DNA of 64,000 nucleotides from Bordetella parapertussis (GTDB lineage: Bacteria; Bacteroidota; Bacteroidia; Chitinophagales; Chitinophagaceae), in the NCBI GenBank assembly GCA_943331005.2, contig CALQJX020000006.1, positions 89,702-153,701 of the forward strand. Direction: 5' to 3'. The translations under genes were made by a program, and so were the position numbers. The notes beneath the pieces were generated by a model. The model was not told the origin of the DNA and made no database searches. It was given only the letters and a program-made list of their open reading frames with translations. Below, one piece after another: positions 8,455 through 17,167 of the stretch; position 1 is the stretch's first letter; each line of letters begins with the position of its first letter.

Positions 8455-9702
8455 ATGGACATTCAAAGTATCAAGAACAGGTTTGGCATCATAGGCAACT
8501 CGCCGGCGCTGAACCACGCCCTTAATACAGCGGTGCAGGTGGCTGCTACAGATCTGTCTGTGCTTATAGCCGGTGAAAGCGGTGTGGGTAAGGAGGCGTT
8601 CTCGATGATCATACATGCCCTGTCTCAGCGCAAACACAATTCGTTTATTGCGGTGAACTGCGGTGCCATACCAGAAGGAACGATAGACAGTGAACTGTTT
8701 GGCCACGAGAAGGGCTCTTTTACGGGCGCTGTGGATAGCAGGAAGGGCTATTTTGAGACGGTGAATGGCGGTACCATATTCCTGGATGAGATCGGGGAAA
8801 TGCCATTGGGCACACAGGCACGCCTGCTGCGTGTACTGGAGACCGGAGAATTCATAAGGGTGGGTTCCTCAAAAGTGCAGAAGACAGATGTGCGGGTAAT
8901 TGCCGCATCCAACCGCGATCTGCTGGAATTCACACAGGTAAGCAAATTCAGAGAAGATCTTTATTATCGCCTCAGCACAGTGCCGATACGTGTACCTGCC
9001 CTGCGCGACAGAAAAGAAGACATACCGTTATTGTTCAGGAAATTCGCTGCAGACTTTGCTGAGCGTTATAAGACACAATCCGTTCAGCTGGACAGTGCCG
9101 CGCAGAATATGCTGGTAAACTATCCGTGGCCGGGCAATGTGCGCGAACTGAAGAACATTGCAGAACAGGCATCTGTATTGTCTACTGACAAGCATATCAC
9201 TGCAGAAGCACTGACGCGCTTTTTGCCGCAGCACAGCAATACATCGCGTAGTCTGGCAGTTATATCTGGTGGCTCATCGGCCATGGCACCTGCAGCGACC
9301 AGCGACTTTAAGACAGAAAGAGACATACTGTACAAACTCATCTTCGATCTGAAGAAGGACATGAACGACCTGAAGCAGATGATATTTGATGTGGCGCACC
9401 ACCAAGGCTATACACCTGTAGATCCGTCTACCACATCTGGCAGCCTGGTGCCTGTGTTCAATGAGCAGGAGCACGTAGTATCTCAAAACACTTTCAACGT
9501 AGTGAATACCCCTATATTGCTGGAACCCAATGCCCGCCACGAAGATGTGGAAGAAACATTGTTCCTGGCAGACAGGGAGAAAGAATACATAACCAAGGCC
9601 CTGAAGAAACACAAAAGCCGCCGCCGCGATGCCGCAGCAGAACTGGGCATCTCGGAGCGTACCCTCTACAGGAAAATAAAAGAATACGACATTAAAGAAT
9701 GA
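8455..9702 (+). CDS. Sigma-54-dependent activator without receiver domain
   Basis: This is an AAA+ enhancer-binding protein that remodels RNA polymerase-sigma-54. The Walker A motif is GESGVGKE (residues 40-47). The sigma-54-contacting loop is GSFTGA (87-92), one residue different from the classical GAFTGA. FLDEIGEMP is Walker B, and NYPWPGNVRELKN marks the end of the AAA+ lid. A linker of about 130 residues follows. The last 50 residues form a Fis-type helix-turn-helix (AAAELGISERTLYRKI). There is no N-terminal receiver, GAF or PAS domain, so activity is probably set by expression level or by an unseen partner. It shares the miaB transcript and is closed by a strong terminator. Confidence 0.9.
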   Translation: MDIQSIKNRFGIIGNSPALNHALNTAVQVAATDLSVLIAGESGVGKEAFSMIIHALSQRKHNSFIAVNCGAIPEGTIDSELFGHEKGSFTGAVDSRKGYFETVNGGTIFLDEIGEMPLGTQARLLRVLETGEFIRVGSSKVQKTDVRVIAASNRDLLEFTQVSKFREDLYYRLSTVPIRVPALRDRKEDIPLLFRKFAADFAERYKTQSVQLDSAAQNMLVNYPWPGNVRELKNIAEQASVLSTDKHITAEALTRFLPQHSNTSRSLAVISGGSSAMAPAATSDFKTERDILYKLIFDLKKDMNDLKQMIFDVAHHQGYTPVDPSTTSGSLVPVFNEQEHVVSQNTFNVVNTPILLEPNARHEDVEETLFLADREKEYITKALKKHKSRRRDAAAELGISERTLYRKIKEYDIKE

Positions 9703-9706
9703 GTAT

Positions 9707-9748
9707 AAAACAATAGAGCGGCTGCATATGCAGCCGCTCTATTGTTTT
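9707..9748. terminator. Bidirectional terminator, perfect 42-base palindrome
   Basis: The bases 9707-9727 and 9728-9748 are fully complementary. The hairpin has A/T tails on both sides, so it can serve both the plus-strand sigma-54 gene and the minus-strand TPR gene. The inner GC core repeats that of the hairpin at 2917. Confidence 0.9.
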
Positions 9749-9783
9749 ATATATTATGATGCGCTGTGCATCATGTTGGTTGC

Positions 9784-11052
9784 TTAGTTCATCAGTTCCA
9801 TTCTCTTCTTCATATCAGCAGCTTTATCCAGCTTGCTCTGTATGATATAGATCTTGTTCAGCGCCATCAGTGTAGACTTGTAGGTCTTCAGGTCTTCGCC
9901 TTTCATCGTGCTCTCGTTAGGGCTCAGCACAGCAAATGACTTTTCGAAATAAGGACTTGCTTTACCAAACAACGCATCGCGTTTAGCTTTCAGCTCGTCA
10001 TATTTCTTCTGGTCTGCAGCAGATGAACCGGTGATCGCATTGATCTGGTCGTTGAAATCTGTAGCCTGATTGAAGTAAAGCGCACCGAAGTTGTAGTTGT
10101 AACCTGAATTATCAGGAGATATCTTCAATGCACGCATGAAGGCGTCTTCAGACTTAGTGTACAGCTCAGCAGCGTTTGCCGGTTTCTTACCGTCTTTAGG
10201 GCTTGCCATGCTCAGGTAAGTAGTGGCAATGTTGAAGAGGATATCTGAGTTGTTTGGCTCTTTCGCAGCAGCATCTTCAAGCCTTTTGATCAGCTCGTCC
10301 ATTTTACCTGCTTTGATGTAGTAGTTCAGCTCATAGTTGCGTAAGGTCACATCGTTAGGGAATTCCTTACGGCCTTCCTGAATAGTTGCCAGCTCCTGTG
10401 CAGCGTTCTTCTGTTTGCTGTATGCGTCTATCAGACACTCATAAACAGAAGGCATTTTCCTGATCGGGTTGCTCTTCACTTTTATCAGCATCGGGATAGC
10501 CTCATCCATATTGCCGGCATAGTATGCGCTGTTGGCCATAGTAAGATCAGCATCAGCAGCTACCGTATCGAACTGGAACCTGTAGTTCCCGGTCAGTTTC
10601 TCGAAACGTTTGCCACCGGCACCCATATCGTGTACTTTCACTACGGTCTTCATCAGCTCTACAGATTCTGTGTAGCGTTTGTCGTTATAGGCTTTCACAC
10701 CATCGTTGTAAGAAAGGAAAGCACCACGCAGCAACATATTGTCTACTGTAGCTTTTTCGTAGTCGGCTTTCACCTCTGCCAGCTTCACAACAGCCTGCAG
10801 CCCTTCGCGGTAAGGGTTAGCAGCCTTGTATTTGTCTACATCCTGCAGCATATAGTATATCTGCGCCTTTGCAAACAATGCCTTTGGCTTTTCGCGTGTC
10901 TCAGGGCTGGCCATGGCCTTGTCTATCTCGGTCTTTGCCTCCTCAAAATTCTGATTCTTCATGGCTATGTTAGCCGATACGACATATTTGTCCTGAGCTA
11001 TGCCTGGCACGGTGACGCCAATGGTTGCGGCGATCAATACTAATTTTTTCAT
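9784..11052 (-). CDS. Exported tetratricopeptide-repeat protein
   Basis: A periplasmic or outer-surface repeat protein of 422 residues. The reading frame extends eight codons upstream, but MKKLVLIAATIGVTVPGIAQ at 11052 is a clean signal peptide and sets the start. The rest is helical and rich in Ala/Tyr/Asn with TPR-like patterns (for example NSAYYAGNMDEAIPMLIKV, and a set around AFMRALKISPDNSGYNYNFG). TPR proteins are scaffolds, and no partner is evident. It lies 62 bases downstream of gyrA on the same strand without a clear promoter between them, so it may be co-transcribed with gyrA. Confidence 0.82.
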   Translation of the reverse strand: MKKLVLIAATIGVTVPGIAQDKYVVSANIAMKNQNFEEAKTEIDKAMASPETREKPKALFAKAQIYYMLQDVDKYKAANPYREGLQAVVKLAEVKADYEKATVDNMLLRGAFLSYNDGVKAYNDKRYTESVELMKTVVKVHDMGAGGKRFEKLTGNYRFQFDTVAADADLTMANSAYYAGNMDEAIPMLIKVKSNPIRKMPSVYECLIDAYSKQKNAAQELATIQEGRKEFPNDVTLRNYELNYYIKAGKMDELIKRLEDAAAKEPNNSDILFNIATTYLSMASPKDGKKPANAAELYTKSEDAFMRALKISPDNSGYNYNFGALYFNQATDFNDQINAITGSSAADQKKYDELKAKRDALFGKASPYFEKSFAVLSPNESTMKGEDLKTYKSTLMALNKIYIIQSKLDKAADMKKRMELMN

Positions 11053-11114
11053 TTTTATTACTTGTTGTGATTGCAAATTGCGTTTTTTATTCCGAATTGT
11101 AAAAATTCCACTAT

Positions 11115-13787
11115 TTATTCAGCAGGCGCAGCTTCTGCTTCAGGTGCGGCACCGGCCTCACCTTCTGCTCCACCCTCACCTTCTACACCTTCCTCTGCAC
11201 CTTCTTCTTCCTGGTCGCGTATAGTGGCAATGGCAGCGATCTTATCGCCTCCGTCTATGTTTATCAGTTTCACACCCTGTGTGGCCCTGCCTGCTTCGCG
11301 GATAGAAGTTACTTTCATCCTAATGGTCACACCGCTTTCGCAGGTGATCATCAGGTCGTCTTTCTCTTCTACACATAGCAACCCTACCAACGCACCGGTC
11401 TTCTCGGTGATGTTGATGGTCTTAACACCCTTGCCGCCCCTGTTGGTAATGCGGTAAGAGAGCATATAGTCCTTCTGATTACCTTCCTCATCGATAAGGT
11501 GCACCAGATTGTTGGCTTCTTCTTTCTTCTCTTCTTCTGTAGCCTCTACCAGGAATGGCGTACGCTTGCCGAGACCGTTCTCCGAAACCACCAGTATCTG
11601 CTTCATCACATCGTGTTTCAGCAGGCATACCATACCTATCACTTCGTCCTCATCGTTCTCCAGCTCTATACCGAACACGCCTATTGCGCCCCTGCCTGTA
11701 GCACGTACCTTATCGTCAGGGAAACATACTGCCCTGCCGCTCTTCACCGCCATCATGATGTATGATGCATCATTCTCAGACAGCGACACATCCAGCAGAC
11801 GGTCTCCCTCTTCAATGGTTATGGCAATAACACCGGTAGACCTCGGGCGACTGAAATCTTCGAGCCTTGTCTTTTTGATGATACCCTTCTTGGTACACAA
11901 CACCACGCTGTGTTTGGCCAGGAATTCTTCATCATCCAGTTTAGGCACATCTATCACCGTTCTTATCTTATCGTCCGGCGGTATCTGTATCATGTTCTGT
12001 ATAGCCCTGCCCTTGCCGTTCTTATCACCTTCAGGTATCTCGTATACCTTCAGCCAGAAACAACGTCCTTTTTCGGTAAAGAACATAAGTGTATGGTGGG
12101 TAGAGGCTATGAACAGATGTTCGATATAGTCCTGATCTCTGGTGCGACCACCCATGGCGCCACGACCGCCACGACGCTGCGAGCGATACTCTGCAGTAGA
12201 AGTACGCTTGATATAGCCGAGATGAGATACGGTGATCACCACATCTTCCTTCTCTATCAGGTCTTCAATACGCATTTCATCGGCCATGTAGTGGATCTCG
12301 CTCTTACGCTCATCACCGAATTTCTTCTGTACATCAGCCAGCTCATCTTTGATGATCTGGAAACGCAGTGCCTCATCGCCCAGTATGGCTTCCAGGTGCG
12401 CTATCAGCTTCATCAGCTCTGCATGTTCTTCGCGTATCTTATCGCGCTCCATGCCTGTGAGGCGCTGCAAACGCAGTTCCAGCACCGCCTTGGCCTGTAT
12501 CTCCGTCATACCGAAGCTGGAGATCAGTCCGTCCTTGGCTATATCCGGGTTAGCAGAAGAGCGTATCAGTTTTATTACTTCATCCAGGTGGTCCAGTGCT
12601 ATCAGGTAACCCTCCAGTATGTGGGCACGCTTTTTAGCTTCCTTCAGCTCGAACTGGGTGCGGCGCACTACTACTTCATGACGGAAGGCGATGAACTCGG
12701 ATATGAGATCTTTCAGGTTCAGTGTACGCGGACGGCCATTGACCAGTGCCACGTTGTTGATACCGTAAGATGTCTGCAGTTCGCTGTATTTGTAGAGCTG
12801 GTTGATGATCACCTGCGCCACAGCATCCCTGCGTATTTCCACTACTATACGCGTACCCTCTTTGTTAGATTCGTTGGCTACGTGTGTAATGCCTTCTATG
12901 ATCTTGTTGTTTACCAGCGAGCCTATCTTCTCTGCCAGTGCATCACGACTCACCTGATAAGGCACTTCTGTGATGATGATCTGTTCTCTACCGTTCTTGG
13001 TAGTTTCTACTGTTACCTTGCCACGCAGCACCACACGGCCTCTGCCGGTATGCATACCCTGCTTGATACCTTCTATGCCGTAAATGATACCACCCGTTGG
13101 AAAATCGGGCGCTTTCACATACTTCATCAGCTCATCTATGGTAATATCGCGATTGTCGATGTATGCCAGACAGCCATCCACTACCTCTGTAAGGTTGTGG
13201 GGCATCATGTTGGTAGCCATACCTACCGCAATACCCGAAGAGCCGTTTACCAGCAGCGAAGGGATACGTGTAGGCAGTACTGTAGGTTCCTGCAGCGAAT
13301 CGTCAAAGTTCAGCGAGAAGTCTACAGTTTCTTTGTCTATATCTTCCATCATGGCTTCACCCAGACGAAGCATACGGGCCTCTGTGTAACGCATTGCCGC
13401 CGGGTTGTCGCCATCCTGACTGCCATAGTTACCCTGTCCGTCTACCATCATGTAGCGCATGCTCCATGGCTGTGCCATACGCACCATGGCATCATATACC
13501 GCCGTATCGCCGTGAGGGTGGTATTTACCCAGCACCTCACCCACTATACGGGCGCATTTCTTGTAAGGCTTGTTGAATGTATTACCCAGTTCATGCATCG
13601 CAAACAGTACACGTCTGTGTACAGGCTTCAAACCGTCACGAACATCAGGCAGCGCACGACCTACGATCACCGACATAGAATAATCTATGTACGCTGTCTT
13701 CATCTGCTCTTCTATGTTGATTGGAATAATTTTATTTGTTTCCTCGGGAGATGCCTGAGGTAACAGATCCTCGTTGTTTTGATCCAT
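11115..13787 (-). CDS. gyrA: DNA gyrase subunit A
   Basis: GyrA cuts and rejoins DNA in the gyrase tetramer, which introduces negative supercoils. The catalytic tyrosine is Y134 (AAMRYTEARM). The quinolone-determining region reads KYHPHGDTAVYDAMVRMAQ, with T95 and D99 at the places of E. coli S83 and D87. The GyrA box is QRRGGRG, which distinguishes gyrase from topoisomerase IV, and a six-bladed C-terminal domain follows. The frame opens at 13907, but MDQNNED at 13787 is taken as the start because a TAnnTTTG promoter lies at 13811-13818. The protein is then 890 residues. It ends in a low-complexity tail of about 30 residues of Glu, Gly and Ala. Confidence 0.96.
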   Translation of the reverse strand: MDQNNEDLLPQASPEETNKIIPINIEEQMKTAYIDYSMSVIVGRALPDVRDGLKPVHRRVLFAMHELGNTFNKPYKKCARIVGEVLGKYHPHGDTAVYDAMVRMAQPWSMRYMMVDGQGNYGSQDGDNPAAMRYTEARMLRLGEAMMEDIDKETVDFSLNFDDSLQEPTVLPTRIPSLLVNGSSGIAVGMATNMMPHNLTEVVDGCLAYIDNRDITIDELMKYVKAPDFPTGGIIYGIEGIKQGMHTGRGRVVLRGKVTVETTKNGREQIIITEVPYQVSRDALAEKIGSLVNNKIIEGITHVANESNKEGTRIVVEIRRDAVAQVIINQLYKYSELQTSYGINNVALVNGRPRTLNLKDLISEFIAFRHEVVVRRTQFELKEAKKRAHILEGYLIALDHLDEVIKLIRSSANPDIAKDGLISSFGMTEIQAKAVLELRLQRLTGMERDKIREEHAELMKLIAHLEAILGDEALRFQIIKDELADVQKKFGDERKSEIHYMADEMRIEDLIEKEDVVITVSHLGYIKRTSTAEYRSQRRGGRGAMGGRTRDQDYIEHLFIASTHHTLMFFTEKGRCFWLKVYEIPEGDKNGKGRAIQNMIQIPPDDKIRTVIDVPKLDDEEFLAKHSVVLCTKKGIIKKTRLEDFSRPRSTGVIAITIEEGDRLLDVSLSENDASYIMMAVKSGRAVCFPDDKVRATGRGAIGVFGIELENDEDEVIGMVCLLKHDVMKQILVVSENGLGKRTPFLVEATEEEKKEEANNLVHLIDEEGNQKDYMLSYRITNRGGKGVKTINITEKTGALVGLLCVEEKDDLMITCESGVTIRMKVTSIREAGRATQGVKLINIDGGDKIAAIATIRDQEEEGAEEGVEGEGGAEGEAGAAPEAEAAPAE

Positions 13788-13810
13788 AAATGTATTTAAG
13801 ATAAGAATTG

Positions 13811-13818
13811 CAAATATA
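13811..13818 (-). promoter_or_regulatory. gyrA -7 promoter element
   Basis: On the minus strand this reads TATATTTG, a consensus -7 box. It predicts a start site near 13805 and a leader of about 18 bases before the ATG at 13787. No TTG sits at the ideal distance; the nearest upstream is 25 bases away. Confidence 0.6.
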
Positions 13819-14458
13819 ATCTTTTCAGACCGTAATACCCATGCAAAAACACTAATAAATACGTTAAAAACCGGGGGTGTTAGTAGCATGTGGATACCAT
13901 GGCGCAAACGCTTGCCGCAACTGATCTTCAGCCGGTTTTTCGAGGCTCGTTCCGGCCCTTTCGGGCACTACCGGTAAACACCTCTTCTTTCATGGCAACT
14001 TTCCGAAACAATCTGGACCCTTGCAGCTCCCAAAAAACACCCTCCTGACAGCCCATTTTACCCTATTCCGGCTCAAATACCCCAAACCGATACATACGTA
14101 TATAAAAAATCCACATTCCGGAACATTTATCCGGAATATGGAATATAATATTAGCTCCTATGTTTATTATCTGCTGATATTCAATACATAAATTTTCAGG
14201 CACATAAATTGCCGTATACTTCCTTACCCTTTGGAACGAATAGTAGTTTTAAGATCAACAGGTCGCATTTTCTGAACAACTAAAATACTCTCGTATGTAT
14301 ACGATCCTTGCCTTCAGCCGCCTCTGTTTTCAGTGTCCGCCACGCATCAAATGCCGCTACATAGCTGCTACCAAACCTAAAGAACCCCAACCATACATTC
14401 CTCACAGGGGCAATAATACCCTGCACCAACTGTTTGTTCACTTGTAAAAACACAGATC
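13819..14458. other. Long intergenic region upstream of gyrA with an inverted repeat
   Basis: About 640 bases with no convincing gene. The main structure is a hyphenated inverted repeat, ATTCCGGA (14115-14122) and TCCGGAAT (14130-14137), separated by 7 bases, just after an AT-rich stretch. Two similar strings, TACATACGTATA near 14092 and CGTATGTATACG near 14292, flank it at 80-150 bases and could be further protein sites. A C-rich, ORF-less segment covers 13960-14090. Confidence 0.5.
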
Positions 14459-14584
14459 ATGGCTATGATATTCATAACTGTGCTGTTTTGCCTCGCATTG
14501 CTGGCAGGCACGAACAAAAGCCACAGAAAACACAGTGCCTGGGATCGTTCCAGAAGAATGTTTCATCGGCTGAAACATAGCTGA
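14459..14584 (+). CDS. Possible 41-residue small membrane peptide
   Basis: A short frame starting MAMIFITVLFCLALLAG gives one hydrophobic helix of about 16 residues. A strongly basic tail with several Lys, Arg and His follows (SHRKHSAWDRSRR). The stop codon is 12 bases before the convergent end of the M1 peptidase gene. No consensus promoter or ribosome site is evident. The hydrophobic-then-basic layout resembles small membrane proteins and type I toxins, but a chance frame is equally possible. Confidence 0.3.
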   Translation: MAMIFITVLFCLALLAGTNKSHRKHSAWDRSRRMFHRLKHS

Positions 14585-14596
14585 TACGTTCCGGCG

Positions 14597-17005
14597 TTAG
14601 TTCATAAGCCTACTCATAGACTCCTTGTCTTTGACACTGGCATTGCTTGTGGCAATGGCTGCGGCTATCTGCTGCTTATACTTGTCCTGCGCGTAGAAAT
14701 ACCTGATGGTCTCTGCAGCAGGCCCTGCCAGACGACCATTGCTGCTAAGGCTGGCAGCAAGGCAGTTGCTGATCAGGGTAGCATCGCAACTATTCAGTCT
14801 GCGCAGCGCGGCCATGGCATTACCCCTGGTCACAAACTCGTAAAAGTCGGATGTGTAGGCAACCAGCTGGTTCTGCAGTGCAGCATCAGCATTATCTGCA
14901 ATAGCTATCTCCAGCCATTTTATCAGCACATTGCGGCCATTGGTGCCTTCTATACCCTTTGTAGCCGCCAGATACCTGGCAGTATTGGCCGGGAAAGCGG
15001 CACACAATTTCTCCAGCGCAGTCACAATAGTAACATAGGATGAATCCTGCAGCAGTGGCTCATAATCGGCCATCAGTGTGGGCTCTATGGTTTTGGTATT
15101 CGTCATTATACCCTTGCGCACCAGCACATCTTTGTCTTTCAGTGCCATCCTCACTATGTGCTCACTGCCTTTGTCGCCCAGCAGTTGTGTGGCTATCTCT
15201 GTTTTTATAGCATGGAAGGTGTTTGCCTCATATACCTGCTTCAGCAGCTCTCTTTTCTTAGCAGGCTCTATGCTGCGCATGGCACATACAGCATCATACC
15301 GGTCCAGCATATTCGGCGCACTTAATGCCTGTGCTTTCAGCATCTCAAAAGGCTTATCGAAGGTCACCGTTTTAAGCACCTGACTGTTGGGGTCGAACAG
15401 TACATAGGCGATCTCTTTTTTACCATAGTTGGGCACCTTCACCACATGCGTTTCTTTCTCTATCCACTCGGTCTTTTTATCGGTGGTGCCATCTGCATAA
15501 TGCACCTCAAACACAATAGGCATGCGGAACAGGCCCATTACTTCATTGGTAGGCTGCATCTGCGATACCACAAACTGTGTGTACCTGTTGGTGCCGCTGG
15601 TCGCATCTTCATAACTCACCTTGTAGTCGGGCTCACCGCCACGATACACCCATTCGTCCCAGAACCACTCCAACCCCATACCCAGCTCATCCTGAAAACC
15701 ATTCAGCAGGTCATCGCCATCTACATTTTCGTATTTATGAGCCAGCAGGTAGCGCTTCACCGATCTGTTGAAGCCTTCCCTTCCGGTAACATATTTCAGC
15801 ATCTCCAGCACCACAGACCCTTTCTGGTAAATAAGTGATGTGGGTGTCTGGCTGTGCGAGATAGACTTTTTATCTGAAGTGCCAACAGAGGTATTGTATG
15901 CCTGCTTACGCACCCAGTCGAAATGATCCTGACCAAAACACTCGCGCTCGGCAGTGATGTTGTAATGGGTAGCAAAGCTCTCCTGCAGCCAGTGACTGTT
16001 GCCACTGCGGGCAGTTACCATGTCGCCAAACCATTGGTGGGCAAGCTCATGGGCATTTACTGCCACATAGTTACGGTCGTTATAGCTGCGTGCATCGGTC
16101 TCAAAGAAATCGCCAAAAAGCGTTGCCGATGTATTCTCCATAGCGCCAAACATAAAGTCCTGCACAGGTATCTGCGAGTAAGACTCCCAGCCATAGGGCA
16201 CTCCTATCTCAGACTCCAGAAAGTTGAAGATCTTTTCGTTGTATTTGTAGGTATAATCATAACGATCTTTCCATTCAGGATAGTACCACTGGCGCAGTGG
16301 CACACCCGATGCCGACTTCGTTTCCTTCACCTCATACTTGCCTATACCCAGCATCACCAGGTAAGAGGCATGGGGTTTAGACATCTTGTAATGCCACAAT
16401 ACAGTACCGTCTTTCAGGTCTTTCTCTTCTACCTTCACCCCGTTCGACAATACCTTGTATTCCTTGCTGAACTTCACTATCAGCTCGGTAATGAGTTTAT
16501 CATTGGGCGTATCGTAGCAGGGAAACCAGTGCCTGTTATCTATTCCCTGCCCCTGTGTCCATATCTGCTTGCGCGATAGGTTGTTGGGATCATTCCAGCC
16601 TATGAAGTAGATACCCCTGCGTGGAAACGCCTCATACTCTATGTTCAGGCTATCTGCGCTGCCCCTGTGCAGCTGTGCCGCAGGGTAGAACCATATACCG
16701 TCTGCAGTAGTTTTGTAGCTAACCGGCTTGCCGTTCAGCATAGCTGTTTTCACCTGTATGCCCGGGCCGTCCAGAAAGAAAGAATCTACCGCATCTCTTA
16801 TAGGGGTGAACCTGTGCGTGATATTTCCTTTCACCTGTCCTTTTTCGGGCACAAACTCCACCACCAGGCGCATGCTGATAAAATCAAGACTATGTTCCCG
16901 CATCGCACTTCCGGGGTCATACATTTGGGTCACATTGCTGTGTTGCGCCATCACCGGCACACTGGTAGCAGAAAACAGGAACAATCCCAGAAGAAACCTA
17001 TTCAT
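14597..17005 (-). CDS. M1-family zinc aminopeptidase, exported
   Basis: This protein removes N-terminal residues from peptides. The signal peptide MNRFLLGLFLFSATSVPVMAQ places it in the periplasm or beyond. The exopeptidase motif is MFGAMENTS. The zinc site is H319-E-L-A-H323 with the third ligand E342 in the family's HEXXH-X18-E pattern. The 802 residues cover the N-terminal saddle domain, the thermolysin-like domain and a helical C-terminal domain with HEAT-like repeats. There is no T9SS sorting tail, so it is likely periplasmic. It probably takes part in digesting peptides released by surface proteases such as those at 22.5-29.8 kb (inference). Confidence 0.93.
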   Translation of the reverse strand: MNRFLLGLFLFSATSVPVMAQHSNVTQMYDPGSAMREHSLDFISMRLVVEFVPEKGQVKGNITHRFTPIRDAVDSFFLDGPGIQVKTAMLNGKPVSYKTTADGIWFYPAAQLHRGSADSLNIEYEAFPRRGIYFIGWNDPNNLSRKQIWTQGQGIDNRHWFPCYDTPNDKLITELIVKFSKEYKVLSNGVKVEEKDLKDGTVLWHYKMSKPHASYLVMLGIGKYEVKETKSASGVPLRQWYYPEWKDRYDYTYKYNEKIFNFLESEIGVPYGWESYSQIPVQDFMFGAMENTSATLFGDFFETDARSYNDRNYVAVNAHELAHQWFGDMVTARSGNSHWLQESFATHYNITAERECFGQDHFDWVRKQAYNTSVGTSDKKSISHSQTPTSLIYQKGSVVLEMLKYVTGREGFNRSVKRYLLAHKYENVDGDDLLNGFQDELGMGLEWFWDEWVYRGGEPDYKVSYEDATSGTNRYTQFVVSQMQPTNEVMGLFRMPIVFEVHYADGTTDKKTEWIEKETHVVKVPNYGKKEIAYVLFDPNSQVLKTVTFDKPFEMLKAQALSAPNMLDRYDAVCAMRSIEPAKKRELLKQVYEANTFHAIKTEIATQLLGDKGSEHIVRMALKDKDVLVRKGIMTNTKTIEPTLMADYEPLLQDSSYVTIVTALEKLCAAFPANTARYLAATKGIEGTNGRNVLIKWLEIAIADNADAALQNQLVAYTSDFYEFVTRGNAMAALRRLNSCDATLISNCLAASLSSNGRLAGPAAETIRYFYAQDKYKQQIAAAIATSNASVKDKESMSRLMN

Positions 17006-17149
17006 AAAAAGACTATAATATTAATATGTTTATTATACAATGAAGATAAGCAGGCAATATAACAATTAACTGCAGCTCCTCATAACACCCCGCGGCAAAT
17101 ACCCCCGCAACTACCTATGTAGCTATAGACAGCTGTCTGCGCTTTTACG

Positions 17150-17157
17150 TAATTTTG
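17150..17157 (+). promoter_or_regulatory. ispH -7 promoter element
   Basis: TAATTTTG fits TAnnTTTG and lies 10 bases before the ispH ATG. Transcription would start only 4-6 bases upstream of the start codon. No clear TTG is found at -33. Confidence 0.55.
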
Positions 17158-17167
17158 ATGCTTCCAT

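Noticed and set aside
11910..13763. 617-codon open frame antisense to gyrA
   Set aside because: It lies fully inside gyrA. Its product is rich in Tyr, His, Cys and Gln, as expected from the mirror image of the codon usage, with no domain or signal peptide.
13788..13907. N-terminal 40-residue extension of GyrA
   Set aside because: It includes the promoter element at 13811-13818 and has no similarity to GyrA N-termini.
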